A DNA stretch of 64,000 bases from JAFGJQ01 sp964586145. GTDB taxonomy: Bacteria > Planctomycetota > Phycisphaerae > UBA1845. Numbering within the stretch: the stretch's first letter is position 1; every line of letters begins with the position of its first letter. Under the pieces are notes generated by a model. That model did not search any database. It saw only the letters and a program-made list of their open reading frames with translations, and was not told the DNA's origin. The position numbers were made by a program, and so were the translations under genes. This document shows, in pieces, positions 16,506-25,149 of the stretch. The stretch is from contig CAZPHH010000007.1 in assembly GCA_964586145.1 (NCBI GenBank), positions 1 to 64,000 on the forward strand, read 5' to 3'.

Positions 16506-18350
16506 ATGCTGAGTTTGCCTATCGCAAGCGTGTCGGCGCAATTCACCCCGTATGACTGGGGTGTCGTCGTGGCGTACCTCATTTTTACGACACTGCTTGG
16601 CATCCGCATGTCCGGCAAGCAGGCGACCATGCGGGACTTTTTTCTCGGCGGTCGCAAGCTCCCCTGGTACGCCGTCAGCGGTTCGATCATCGCGACGGAA
16701 ATCAGCGCCGTGACCTTTATCGGCGTGCCGTACGTCGTGTTCAAGCCCGGTGGCAACTTTACGTATCTGCAGTTGGGCGTGTTCGGTTCCATCCTGGCCC
16801 GGATCATTGTGGGGTATGTCCTCGTTCCCGCGTACTACAAGCGTGAAATCTACAGCCCCTACGATTACATGGGTAACCAGCTTGGCACGCGCGTGCGGAC
16901 GATGACCAGCGGTTTGTTCCTTCTGGGTGCCACGCTGGCCCAGGCCGCCCGTGTTTACCTCACCGCGCAGATCATGATCGTGGTTCTCAATGACCAGTTG
17001 AAATGGCTGTCCGCCAGCGTCGGACTCGACGAGCTGGCGTGGGCCATCATCATCATCGGAATCGTTGCGACCGGATGGACACTCATTGGCGGCATTACCA
17101 CCGTCATCTGGTCGAACGTCGTTCTGTTCCTGGTCTTCTTCGTCGGCGCCGGCGTTGCCCTGGGTACCGTTGCCTACGAACTGTCGGGCGGTTTGTCCGA
17201 GGTCTTCCGCGTGGGCTGGGAGGCGAAGGAGTCAGGTCCGTGGGGGAAGTTCACCTTCTTTGACGTGTCCCTCAGTCCCCTCAAGGAGTACACCATTTGG
17301 ACGGCTGTGATTGCGAGCACCTGGGGAGGCCTCTTCTCGTACGGGACCGATCAGATGCTTGTCCAGGGCATGTTCTGCTGCCGCGATGAGCGTCAGGCCC
17401 GGCGAGCGATCATCGGAAGCTCCTTCGGGCAATGCGTCACGTTCCTCGTCATGCTGGTCGGCGTCGGTCTCTTCGCCTACTACCAGCAACATCCTCTGAC
17501 CGGCGAGGCGCTCGAGATTTACGAGGGCAATCCGAATCGCATCTTTCCGATCTTCATCTGCCAAGTCGTTCCCAAGATTCTGAAAGGGCTCATCATGGCG
17601 GCTGCGTTCGCCGCCGCCATTTCCACAGTTATGGGCATCCTCACCGCGCTCAGCCAGACCGTCATGGGTGCCTTCTACACTCCGCTTCGCCAGTGGCTGC
17701 GACAAGGGCAGCCAGCGCCCGGTGATTCGGCTGCGGAGGATCGCCGCAACGTGTTGCTGAGCCGAGTGCTCGTTGTTTTCTGGGGTGTGATACTGGCCAG
17801 CGTGGCCTACCTCATGGAGGCTGCGGAGGCCCAGTACAAGTCGATTCTCGATTTGGCGCTTGCCATGGCCGGATACGCCGGCGGCGCTCTCCTCGGATGC
17901 TTCGCTCTCTCTTTCCTGCCCCTTAGGATTGACGGCCGCGGCTACATGTGGTCCGCGCCGCTTTCTGTGTTGTGTGTGTTTTCGCTGGTATGGCATGACC
18001 CCTGGAGTCATTACGTTTGCTGGAGCTTTGCCGCACTGATGCTCGTTTTGTGGATCTGGCACGTGGCCGTTTGTGTCATCCGCGAAAGTCGGCCGACCGA
18101 ACTCGGAAAAGACGTGCTTCCGCCACCGGTCATCCCGGTCTGGCTGCAGACCTTCGTCCTCGGCGCCGGCCTGGCCCTCATGCTCTGGATCAACTACTAC
18201 GGCTACTTTGACAAGACTATCGTGGAGGGCAAAGCCAAGTTCGTTACCATCGCCTGGCCGTGGTACGCGCCTTTCGGCTGCGTGGTGGCGGTTTTGTTCG
18301 GTTACTTGCTTGCTCGCCGCAAAAACCGAGATGCCGTCGCGGCGGCGTGA
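16506..18350 (+). CDS. Sodium:solute symporter (SSS family)
   Basis: 614 residues with about 13-14 hydrophobic segments, a cytoplasmic-membrane symporter of the SSS (SGLT/PutP) family that couples Na+ entry to solute uptake. The first helices carry the family pattern: WGVVVAYLIFTTLLGI, then FFLGGRKLPWYAVSGSIIATEISAVTFIG, where the GGR..PWY...S..AT.ISA signature is clear. Later helices include TGWTLIGGITTVIWSNVV and AAFAAAISTVMGILTALSQT. GGGAG precedes the ATG. The substrate is not evident. Placement downstream of wall-degrading enzymes and upstream of a sugar-processing island makes a sugar or amino sugar plausible, by context only. Confidence 0.9.
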   Translation: MLSLPIASVSAQFTPYDWGVVVAYLIFTTLLGIRMSGKQATMRDFFLGGRKLPWYAVSGSIIATEISAVTFIGVPYVVFKPGGNFTYLQLGVFGSILARIIVGYVLVPAYYKREIYSPYDYMGNQLGTRVRTMTSGLFLLGATLAQAARVYLTAQIMIVVLNDQLKWLSASVGLDELAWAIIIIGIVATGWTLIGGITTVIWSNVVLFLVFFVGAGVALGTVAYELSGGLSEVFRVGWEAKESGPWGKFTFFDVSLSPLKEYTIWTAVIASTWGGLFSYGTDQMLVQGMFCCRDERQARRAIIGSSFGQCVTFLVMLVGVGLFAYYQQHPLTGEALEIYEGNPNRIFPIFICQVVPKILKGLIMAAAFAAAISTVMGILTALSQTVMGAFYTPLRQWLRQGQPAPGDSAAEDRRNVLLSRVLVVFWGVILASVAYLMEAAEAQYKSILDLALAMAGYAGGALLGCFALSFLPLRIDGRGYMWSAPLSVLCVFSLVWHDPWSHYVCWSFAALMLVLWIWHVAVCVIRESRPTELGKDVLPPPVIPVWLQTFVLGAGLALMLWINYYGYFDKTIVEGKAKFVTIAWPWYAPFGCVVAVLFGYLLARRKNRDAVAAA

Positions 18351-18355
18351 GCGAA

Positions 18356-18385
18356 GTCACGATCGGGCGATCTGCAGATTGTGAC
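18356..18385. terminator. Hairpin between convergent genes
   Basis: GTCACGATC (18356-18364) pairs with GATTGTGAC (18377-18385) with one G-T pair and a 12-base loop, just after the symporter stop. There is no T-run, so termination is only a suggestion from position. Confidence 0.3.
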
Positions 18386-18449
18386 GGAACGGGGAGGGGC
18401 CGTCTGTGGTCGACTCGCGGTCGCCGGGGGTTCCAGCGCGGAGGCGAAT

Positions 18450-19907
18450 TCAGGTGTTCCGCCCCGGGCGGCGTGATGACAGCCATCGGTATACCAGAGC
18501 CAGTGCGAACACGAACACCGCCAGGGCCGCCAGGCGCCAGACCAGCCTGGCCGCTACGGCGTCGGCTTCGCCGGCGGCACGCGTGATATGGGCGGTGAGC
18601 CGCTCGTCCAGGTCCGTGACTCTGCCGGTCAGGGCCTGCAACTCGCGGGCGGCCTCGGCGACGGATTGGGCGGCGGCGTCATACTCGCGAATGTCGAAAC
18701 TGCGGCCGGGTTCGTCCGGACCCGCGGGCAGCGTGGCGGGCGGTGGCTGCCCGCTCTCAGACGGAGTGCGGAAACTCGCCACCATGTCCTGAATGGCGCC
18801 GGCCGCCTCGGCGAGCTTCTGCCCGGCGTCGGCCGTGCTCTGGACCGCCTGGGTCACCTCCGGCGTCGTTTCGCGGACTCGGTTTACGGCCGAGTCAATC
18901 GCCTTTGCCGACGCCTCGATCTTGTCCAGCGTCGCCTGCAATTCCGCCTGTCGTTGCGTCAATTCATTGAGCAGTTCCTGCGTTTCGCGCCGCACGTCCT
19001 GCGGCATGGTCGCCAGCGTGTCGGCCAGCCGGTCAGACGTCTCGACGAACCGCCGCGTGCTTTCGCTGATCTGCTCGCTGCTGGCCAGAAGCGACTGAAC
19101 GACCTCGTTTTCCGACAGGTCCAGCAGCAGGAGCTGCATTTGCCAGATGGATTCCTCCGGGAGGCCCTCGACCACGTCGGTGAAGCGCATGGCCACCTTG
19201 GTGAACTCGTAGATGGCTTGCGCGCCCCGGTCGATGCCCTCGGCCGTCCGGAAGGGCGCCATCGGAATGCGTAACAACGGGTCCAGGACGGGTATCCTGG
19301 CCGCGGCCTGCGACGGGGGCTGGGGCGCCAGCGTCGAGTAACCGCCGGATACCGAGTGCTCGGCAGCGAAGCGGTAAATCTGCTCCCGGACCGACTCGAA
19401 ATCCGCATCGTGCAGGATGTGCCGGACCACCTTCTCGATTTCCGCCACCGTCGCGTCGGCTGCTTCCAGCATGATCGACCGGCTCTCGGGCGGCAGCTCG
19501 GCCGCCTCGCGCTGGTTGAACTGTTTCATCTGCACCGCCAGCGCCCAGGCATCCAGCAGGGCGGCGATGGGCTCATCCTTTTTCAGGGCGTTGCGCATCA
19601 GCCGGAGCCCGTAGATCTTCCATTCCAGAATATGGCGCCGCATGCGGTTGTCCGTCGCCTGATCCATCATGCGCCGCGACGCATCCCGGACGATCTCTTC
19701 ATGGGTGTCCTGGAAGTTTGACAGGGCCAGCCAGGCCTCGTGTGCCGTCACCTGGCTGGTCGGCCGGCCGCCGGGCTGCTTTCCCGCGCCGCCGATCGCA
19801 TTCGCGCAGCCGGCCGGCAGGCCGATCAGCACCAGGGCCGACGCACCCAGGCACAGCCGCAGCACGCTTCCCATGCCGACTCGGCGGGACATGGACTTCC
19901 TGTTCAT
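18450..19907 (-). CDS. Coiled-coil lipoprotein with C-terminal membrane helix
   Basis: 485 residues from ATG 19907, which has GGGAG upstream and opens a lipoprotein signal (LPAGC, Cys34). The middle (about 80-330) is mostly alpha-helical. Residues about 330-430 look like coiled coil of the methyl-accepting-protein type (ETQELLNELTQRQAELQATL, then KAIDSAVNRVRETTPEVTQAV). The last 30 residues hold a hydrophobic helix (LVWRLAALAVFVFALALVY) and a basic end. A lipidated N-terminus plus a C-terminal membrane helix could tie two membranes or anchor both ends. No known family is recognised. Confidence 0.75.
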   Translation of the reverse strand: MNRKSMSRRVGMGSVLRLCLGASALVLIGLPAGCANAIGGAGKQPGGRPTSQVTAHEAWLALSNFQDTHEEIVRDASRRMMDQATDNRMRRHILEWKIYGLRLMRNALKKDEPIAALLDAWALAVQMKQFNQREAAELPPESRSIMLEAADATVAEIEKVVRHILHDADFESVREQIYRFAAEHSVSGGYSTLAPQPPSQAAARIPVLDPLLRIPMAPFRTAEGIDRGAQAIYEFTKVAMRFTDVVEGLPEESIWQMQLLLLDLSENEVVQSLLASSEQISESTRRFVETSDRLADTLATMPQDVRRETQELLNELTQRQAELQATLDKIEASAKAIDSAVNRVRETTPEVTQAVQSTADAGQKLAEAAGAIQDMVASFRTPSESGQPPPATLPAGPDEPGRSFDIREYDAAAQSVAEAARELQALTGRVTDLDERLTAHITRAAGEADAVAARLVWRLAALAVFVFALALVYRWLSSRRPGRNT

Positions 19908-20062
19908 TGGTGTGCAACTCCCGAGGGGACCGGCAGACCGCGCCGACGTCGCCCCGACCAATGTCGCCCGGCTCACAACAGTATCGCGATCAGGAACCGT
20001 ACGGCAACCGTGGCGCCGCTGACCGGCTGGTGGCCCGCGGCGACTGCGCGTGCCGGGCTTTC

Positions 20063-20091
20063 CTGGCATTAAGCGGTGGTTTCGGTACGAT
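20063..20091 (+). promoter_or_regulatory. Promoter for the small lipoprotein gene, leaderless spacing
   Basis: CTGGCA (20063-20068), 17-base spacer, TACGAT (20086-20091). ATG 20099 begins eight bases after the -10 box. Confidence 0.45.
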
Positions 20092-20098
20092 GCGCGGC

Positions 20099-20440
20099 AT
20101 GACTCCGACCGATGGACGATTGCGGCGTATCCGCGCGGCGGGGTTGATCGCCGTGTGCCTCTTGCCTGCAGCCACGGGCTGCATCCCGACCGGCCCGTAT
20201 GGCAACGTTCTCGTGGGTGAGGTGGACGTCTCGGCCTTCGACTTCTGGACCGGCGTTCACGTCGTCAGTGGCTATATTCTGGGCGACCGCCTGGGCGACA
20301 AGAGCTTCGTGCCAACCCTGGCCGCCCTGGTCGTCTGGGAAGTGTACGAGCCGGACTTCTGGCCCGGCTGGCGCGAAACGCCGACGAATCAGGCCGTCGA
20401 CGTGGTGGCCGGCGTCGCCGGGTGGGCGTTCGGGCGTTGA
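20099..20440 (+). CDS. Small predicted lipoprotein
   Basis: 113 residues. A basic N-terminus and hydrophobic stretch lead to AATGC, a plausible lipobox with Cys28. The mature part contains DFWTGVHVVSGYILGDRLGD and a second weakly hydrophobic stretch, TLAALVVWEVYEPDFWPGW, rich in aromatic residues. It ends NQAVDVVAGVAGWAFGR. The HVVSGY and VWEVYEP pattern recalls small membrane proteins of unknown function, but I cannot name a family. ATG 20099 is preferred over ATG 20090 because the -10 box overlaps the latter. Confidence 0.65.
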   Translation: MTPTDGRLRRIRAAGLIAVCLLPAATGCIPTGPYGNVLVGEVDVSAFDFWTGVHVVSGYILGDRLGDKSFVPTLAALVVWEVYEPDFWPGWRETPTNQAVDVVAGVAGWAFGR

Positions 20441-20593
20441 GTGTGTTCGGGCGTCGCGCCGTTTGTCCGAATGCGGTGCGCCGTTCAGCGTGGACGAGCG
20501 GGTCATCCCCTCCAGGCGATCCGTACGCCTGAATCCCATCGCTGCTTCTACCGTCGCTCCGTCGCCTGGACCGCCTCGCCGTGGTCGCTTTGT

Positions 20594-20622
20594 TTCACCT
20601 CCTCCGTCGCTGCCCCTATAAT
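20594..20622 (+). promoter_or_regulatory. Consensus-like promoter of the PHP-domain gene
   Basis: TTCACC (20594-20599, four of six), 17-base spacer, perfect TATAAT (20617-20622). Transcription should start near 20629, leaving a leader of about 65 bases with AAGGAGG eight bases before ATG 20694. This is one of the clearest promoters in the window and may drive the genes through 25040 or beyond. Confidence 0.6.
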
Positions 20623-20693
20623 CGGCCCGACGCTGCGATCGGCGATTCGATTGCCGGCAGATACAAACCCGACCGCGGAAGGAGGCCGTCTGC

Positions 20694-23186
20694 ATGCCTG
20701 GTGGAAACGTCCCCCACGAGTGGCTTGAACCCGCATCCCCCGGCGCGGGATGCACGCGCCGCCACGCCATCAAGACCTTTGTCGCCGCTGCCGGGGGGCT
20801 GGTGCTGGGCGGCCCGTTGAGCCGGGCGTGGGCCGATTCGCCCTGGGGTGAGACGATCCAGTCCGAGTATCTCACACCCGACGGGCAGCTTCTCAGGATC
20901 GGGCCGGGGCATCGCTACCACGTCTCCGAGCGGCAAATCGCTCCCATTCTGCTTCGAGACGCAGGGAGCAACCGGCTCTGCACGGTCTGGACGGGCCTGC
21001 ACGAGAATCGCGAACGAGTGTTGCTGCGCTGGTTCTCACCGGAGGATTCGTCGTGGGGGCCTGTATGCACCGCCGACAACGGGGCGCAGGCGGGCCTTGC
21101 GGGCGCCGCGACGGCAGCCCCGATCGGCGACGGCAGTCTCATCGCGTGGCCCGAGTTTTCCGATGGCCGGTGGAGCGTTCAATCCAGGCGGCTGAGCAAA
21201 AAGGGCGATTTTGACGCGAACGTGATTCCGCTGGCCGGCCCGGGTGATCCCGGGGCCGTGCATACGCGGCCTGCGCTTGCCGCACTGGGTGATTTGGCCC
21301 TCGTGGTCTGGCAGGCACGCTCAGACAAGAGCGGCACGTTTGCGATCTACGGCCGGCGGCTGGGCCCCGAAGGAATGCCGATGGGCGAACCGTTCGAGAT
21401 TGCCGAGCACGCCGGGAAGGATTGCATGCGGCCGGCCGTCGCGGCCGTTGAAGATGGCAAGCGGTTTGCCGTGGTCCACGACCGGCAGGACGCGCCCGGC
21501 ACGCAAAACGTCCACCTGACGTTCGTCGACGCGGCCACCGGCCGGTGCGGCGACGCGCTGGCGGTCACGTCGCATCCGGCCTCCGACGTGGCGGCGGACG
21601 TGGCCGTCTCTGCGGACGGCCGACTGGTGTGGGTCGGCTGGCACAGCAATCGCAGCGGCGACGGCGCGTGGGACATCCCACGCTGGTATCACCTGGCCGC
21701 GTTGGACGTCCAGACCGGCCAATGGTTCGAGCCGGCCCGCGAGCCCGCCGGTCGCGACTTGAACGCCCGCGGCAGCATCCAGGGTTTCGAGTTCGTGCGG
21801 TTGGCCGTCGCCCCCGGCGGGGCGATCTGCGTGCTCGGCCGGCCGTCGCACGGGTTCTACCTGCAGTACTTCAGCGGCGACGAGGTGAGCCCCTTGTATC
21901 GGCTTCCCGAAGACGGCTGGGGCGGCCGCGGCAGGCAGATCAGCGCTGTGTTCAATGGCGAGGGAGCCCTGTGGTGCGCCCGGCGGGACCTGCGTACGAA
22001 CGCGCTCCATCGCATCGACGGCTTCGGAGATTCGTTGAAGCCGCCGGCGCTGAAGCCACGGAGCGAGCCGCAGAATGGGAAGAGCCGGGTGTTGCGCGGG
22101 GTCACCGCGAAGTACTCGTGGCCGGAGCCGCCCAAGGGCGCCCCGGCGTTCAACCTGTATTTCGGTGACATCCACGGCCACTCGTGGCAGAGCGACGGTA
22201 TGGGTGATCCGGAAGATTCGTACGTTCGCGCCCGGGACGTCTTTCATGACGATTTCCACGTGCTGACCGACCACGATTCCTTCGTCGGGAAGCGGCTCAC
22301 TGATGCCCAGTGGCAGGAGCAGAAAGACCTTGTTGAGCATTATCACAGGCCGGGCGCGTTCGTGACCCTGTTCGGCCAGGAGTGGACCACGCCGCGTCCG
22401 GGCAACCCGCACGGCTGGGGTCACTTCAACGTCTACACGGCCGATCCACGGATTCCGCTGTTCGACCACATGGAGCCGGCCACCCGCGACCTGCCCGACC
22501 TTTACCGGGCGATCCGCGACTACCGCGCCATCGCCATCCCGCACCACATCGGCTGGACCGGCGTCCCCTGGGAGCAGTTTGATCCAGACCTTACGCCGGC
22601 GCTGGAAATCTGCTCGGTGCACGGCGCGTTCGAGTACGAGGGCAACCGGCCCGTCCCGCATCGCGGCGGCATGAAGGGCCACTTCCTTCAGGACGGCTTG
22701 CTGGCCGGCAAGCGAATCGGCGTGGTGGGCGGCTCCGACCAGCACGGTCTGATCTGGCAGCACGGCGTGTGCTGGAAGCGGAATGCATACCGCGCCGGGC
22801 TGACCGGCGTCTGGGCGCCGGAGCTGACGCGGGAGGCCATTCTCGACGCCATCCGCGCCCGCCGGACCTTCGCCACCACCGGTGTGAAGCTGTGCCTGTG
22901 GTTCTTCTGCGACGGTCATCCGATGGGCAGCGAGCTGCAACTTTCGGAATCGCCGAAGTTTACCGTAAATGTCGCCGTACCGCCCGAGGAAGGGCAGCTT
23001 CACACGCTGGAGCTTGTTCGCGACGGCGAGGTCATCCACTGCTTTGGCGGCGAAGGGCAGCAGAGTCGGTACACTTTTGCGGACGAGCAACCGCCGCAGC
23101 GCGATGTGTCGTTTTACTACCTGCGGGTTACACTGCGCGACAACAACATGGCGTGGTCCAGCCCGATCTGGGTGAAACGGGCCTGA
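20694..23186 (+). CDS. Tat-exported PHP/DUF3604-type metallohydrolase
   Basis: 830 residues. The N-terminus has a twin-arginine signal (TRRHAIKTF with Arg22-Arg23, then VAAAGGLVLGG). Residues about 50-450 form repeated strands (VVWQARSDKSGTFAIYGRRL, VWVGWHSNRSGDGAWD) that look like a beta-propeller. Residues about 480-760 are a PHP-like metal-dependent hydrolase of the DUF3604/CehA type: GDIHGHSWQSDG, VLTDHDSF, AIPHHIGWTG and GGSDQHGL supply the His/Asp ligands. The C-terminus is a small beta domain. CehA-type proteins hydrolyse phosphoesters or related esters; the substrate here is unknown. AAGGAGG precedes the ATG. It is followed in 66 bases by a peptidoglycan-type hydrolase gene. Confidence 0.82.
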   Translation: MPGGNVPHEWLEPASPGAGCTRRHAIKTFVAAAGGLVLGGPLSRAWADSPWGETIQSEYLTPDGQLLRIGPGHRYHVSERQIAPILLRDAGSNRLCTVWTGLHENRERVLLRWFSPEDSSWGPVCTADNGAQAGLAGAATAAPIGDGSLIAWPEFSDGRWSVQSRRLSKKGDFDANVIPLAGPGDPGAVHTRPALAALGDLALVVWQARSDKSGTFAIYGRRLGPEGMPMGEPFEIAEHAGKDCMRPAVAAVEDGKRFAVVHDRQDAPGTQNVHLTFVDAATGRCGDALAVTSHPASDVAADVAVSADGRLVWVGWHSNRSGDGAWDIPRWYHLAALDVQTGQWFEPAREPAGRDLNARGSIQGFEFVRLAVAPGGAICVLGRPSHGFYLQYFSGDEVSPLYRLPEDGWGGRGRQISAVFNGEGALWCARRDLRTNALHRIDGFGDSLKPPALKPRSEPQNGKSRVLRGVTAKYSWPEPPKGAPAFNLYFGDIHGHSWQSDGMGDPEDSYVRARDVFHDDFHVLTDHDSFVGKRLTDAQWQEQKDLVEHYHRPGAFVTLFGQEWTTPRPGNPHGWGHFNVYTADPRIPLFDHMEPATRDLPDLYRAIRDYRAIAIPHHIGWTGVPWEQFDPDLTPALEICSVHGAFEYEGNRPVPHRGGMKGHFLQDGLLAGKRIGVVGGSDQHGLIWQHGVCWKRNAYRAGLTGVWAPELTREAILDAIRARRTFATTGVKLCLWFFCDGHPMGSELQLSESPKFTVNVAVPPEEGQLHTLELVRDGEVIHCFGGEGQQSRYTFADEQPPQRDVSFYYLRVTLRDNNMAWSSPIWVKRA

Positions 23187-23252
23187 TGGGATTGGGTGCC
23201 GCAGGCCACAGGAGTGGAACGGAGTATACGAAATCCGTGAAAGGGATCCGCA

Positions 23253-25040
23253 ATGATGCAGTTGCTTCTCGTCGTTCTGGCGGCCTCGACCGCACAGGGA
23301 AAAGGGCCGGCCATGAGTAGCCAGGCACCGGTGGAAGCGGTGATCGAATCTTACCAGCCCGCCTGGATGCCGCCGGCCGGCGAGCTGCAGGGCCTGGTGG
23401 TGATTCTGGATCCGCTTGGCGGCGGGGCGACGGCGCCGGCCGACCGATCGCGCGACGACCTGGCCCTTAAAACCGCGGCCCACCTGTACCACCTGGTGCG
23501 CCAGGCCGGCGGCGTGTCCGTGATGACGCGGGCCGATGACCGCGCGTTGCCGACGGCCGACGGCGGGCCGGCAAAGGCCCTGGCAGAGGTCTGCGAGCAG
23601 CACAAGGCGGACCTCGTGCTCACGATCGGGTTTGACATTGGGGAAGCCGTGCGGGCCGTGCCTGTGGCGAATGATGCCGTGTCCAGGGCGATCGCGGAAT
23701 CCCTGTCGCCCCCGACCGCCAAACAACCGGCGCACCCGCGTGGTCGACTGAGTGTGCCCGGCGCAGCGGTCTGGTTCAACGCTCCTGACGGGTCGATGCT
23801 AACCGGCCGGCGGAAGGCATTCCATCGCGAGTGTGCGGAAGCGCTGTACAAAGCCATTGCGCAGGCCGCCAACCGCAACCGGGAGGCGCTGAACCTGGCG
23901 CCGTTGGACTCGGGTGACGACACGGAGCCGGCCGACGCGGATTCCGTGCCTCACTATCCGCGCCCCAGCCTGAACCGACGGCTGACCGCGGCCGCGCGCC
24001 GCGTGTGGCCGGAGGGCAGGCTGCCGATCGAGAAGGCGGCGTGGTTCTGCGACCTGTACTGCCGCGCGAACCTGAGCGATCGGACCGCCATCTATCTCAA
24101 GCCGGAGGTCCGGGTGGAAGGCGAGACGGTCATCGTGGGCGGGGCGACGAACATGGCGATCCTGCGGGACACGCTGGCTGACGCCCTGAAGGCGGTGGGG
24201 GTCGCGAACGTGCGCAATGAGATGAAGCTGCTGCCGGAGGAAGGCCGGCTGGGCGACAAGCGATTCGGGGTCTGCGTGGCCCCGATGGCCCTGACCTTTG
24301 CCGAGCCGTCGGAATCCGCGCCGCTGCAGACGCAGCTTCTCTACGGCGAGCCGCTGTTCCTGCTGGATCATGACGCGGCGCGGGGGTACTACTTGCTGCA
24401 CGGAGCGGACGGCTACTGGGGCTGGGTGCGGGAGTCCTGCGTGCGGCCGATGACGGAAGCGGAATTCCGCACCTATGCCGGCGCCGTGCCGGCCGTACTG
24501 CTGAAAGACGTGGAGGTCGGCGAGCACCGGATCAGCCGCGGAGCGATGCTGCCCGTGGCGAAGAAGTCCGACTCCGGCGTGCAGCTCATGCACCTGGGCG
24601 GGGGGACCTTCGAGGCGCCGATCGCGGACGTGCGGATCCTCGATGACGCATCCCAGGCCCGCCACCGCGTGCAATGGGCGCTGGAGTTCCTGCACACGCC
24701 GTACGTGTTCGGCGCCCTGTCCTCCGCGGGGCTGGATTGCAGCGGCCTGGTCCGCAACGTGAACGCGCAGGCGGGCATCGCCGTCCCGCGCGACGCGGCC
24801 CAGCAGTTTCTGACCGGGCGGCTGGTGGCCACACGCTGGTGCATGGACGGCATCCGGCCTGGAGACAACCTGTTTTTCGTCGACCGCACCGGGAAGATCT
24901 ACCACGTGGCCATCGCCATGAACTCGACGCACTTCGTGCATGCCGCGCCGCCGGAGGTGAAGATCAACAGCCTGAAGGAAGGAGACCGGCTCTTCTCCGA
25001 GTACCGGGCCGAATCGTTCCTGGGCGCGAAACGGTGGTGA
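23253..25040 (+). CDS. Secreted degenerate amidase / NlpC-P60 peptidase fusion
   Basis: 595 residues with a short signal peptide (MMQLLLVVLAASTAQG). Residues about 47-210 follow the Amidase_3 fold, but the zinc motif DPGHGG is replaced by DPLGGG (53-58) and the SxHHNA strand by TIGFDIG, so the zinc site is lost. Residues about 360-480 hold SH3-like strands (YYLLHGADGYWGWVRESCV). The C-terminus is an NlpC/P60 cysteine peptidase: catalytic Cys496 in LDCSGLV, His551 in YHVAIA, and a third polar residue near His563. NlpC/P60 enzymes cut the D-Glu-diaminopimelate bond of the stem peptide. AAAGGGAT precedes the ATG. It probably shares a transcript with the upstream PHP gene. Confidence 0.85.
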   Translation: MMQLLLVVLAASTAQGKGPAMSSQAPVEAVIESYQPAWMPPAGELQGLVVILDPLGGGATAPADRSRDDLALKTAAHLYHLVRQAGGVSVMTRADDRALPTADGGPAKALAEVCEQHKADLVLTIGFDIGEAVRAVPVANDAVSRAIAESLSPPTAKQPAHPRGRLSVPGAAVWFNAPDGSMLTGRRKAFHRECAEALYKAIAQAANRNREALNLAPLDSGDDTEPADADSVPHYPRPSLNRRLTAAARRVWPEGRLPIEKAAWFCDLYCRANLSDRTAIYLKPEVRVEGETVIVGGATNMAILRDTLADALKAVGVANVRNEMKLLPEEGRLGDKRFGVCVAPMALTFAEPSESAPLQTQLLYGEPLFLLDHDAARGYYLLHGADGYWGWVRESCVRPMTEAEFRTYAGAVPAVLLKDVEVGEHRISRGAMLPVAKKSDSGVQLMHLGGGTFEAPIADVRILDDASQARHRVQWALEFLHTPYVFGALSSAGLDCSGLVRNVNAQAGIAVPRDAAQQFLTGRLVATRWCMDGIRPGDNLFFVDRTGKIYHVAIAMNSTHFVHAAPPEVKINSLKEGDRLFSEYRAESFLGAKRW

Positions 25041-25149
25041 GTGCGGCCTTCGGCGGCCGGAATAGCGACGAAGCGACGAAGGGGCGGCGGGGCAATGGGG
25101 TCGGCTGCGACGGCTGATGTGTTGGGCCCGTTCTGTCGGAGGTGATTCG

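Noticed and set aside
21321..23735. An 804-codon minus-strand open frame
   Set aside because: Opposite the PHP gene and the start of the NlpC gene; a shadow with biased composition.
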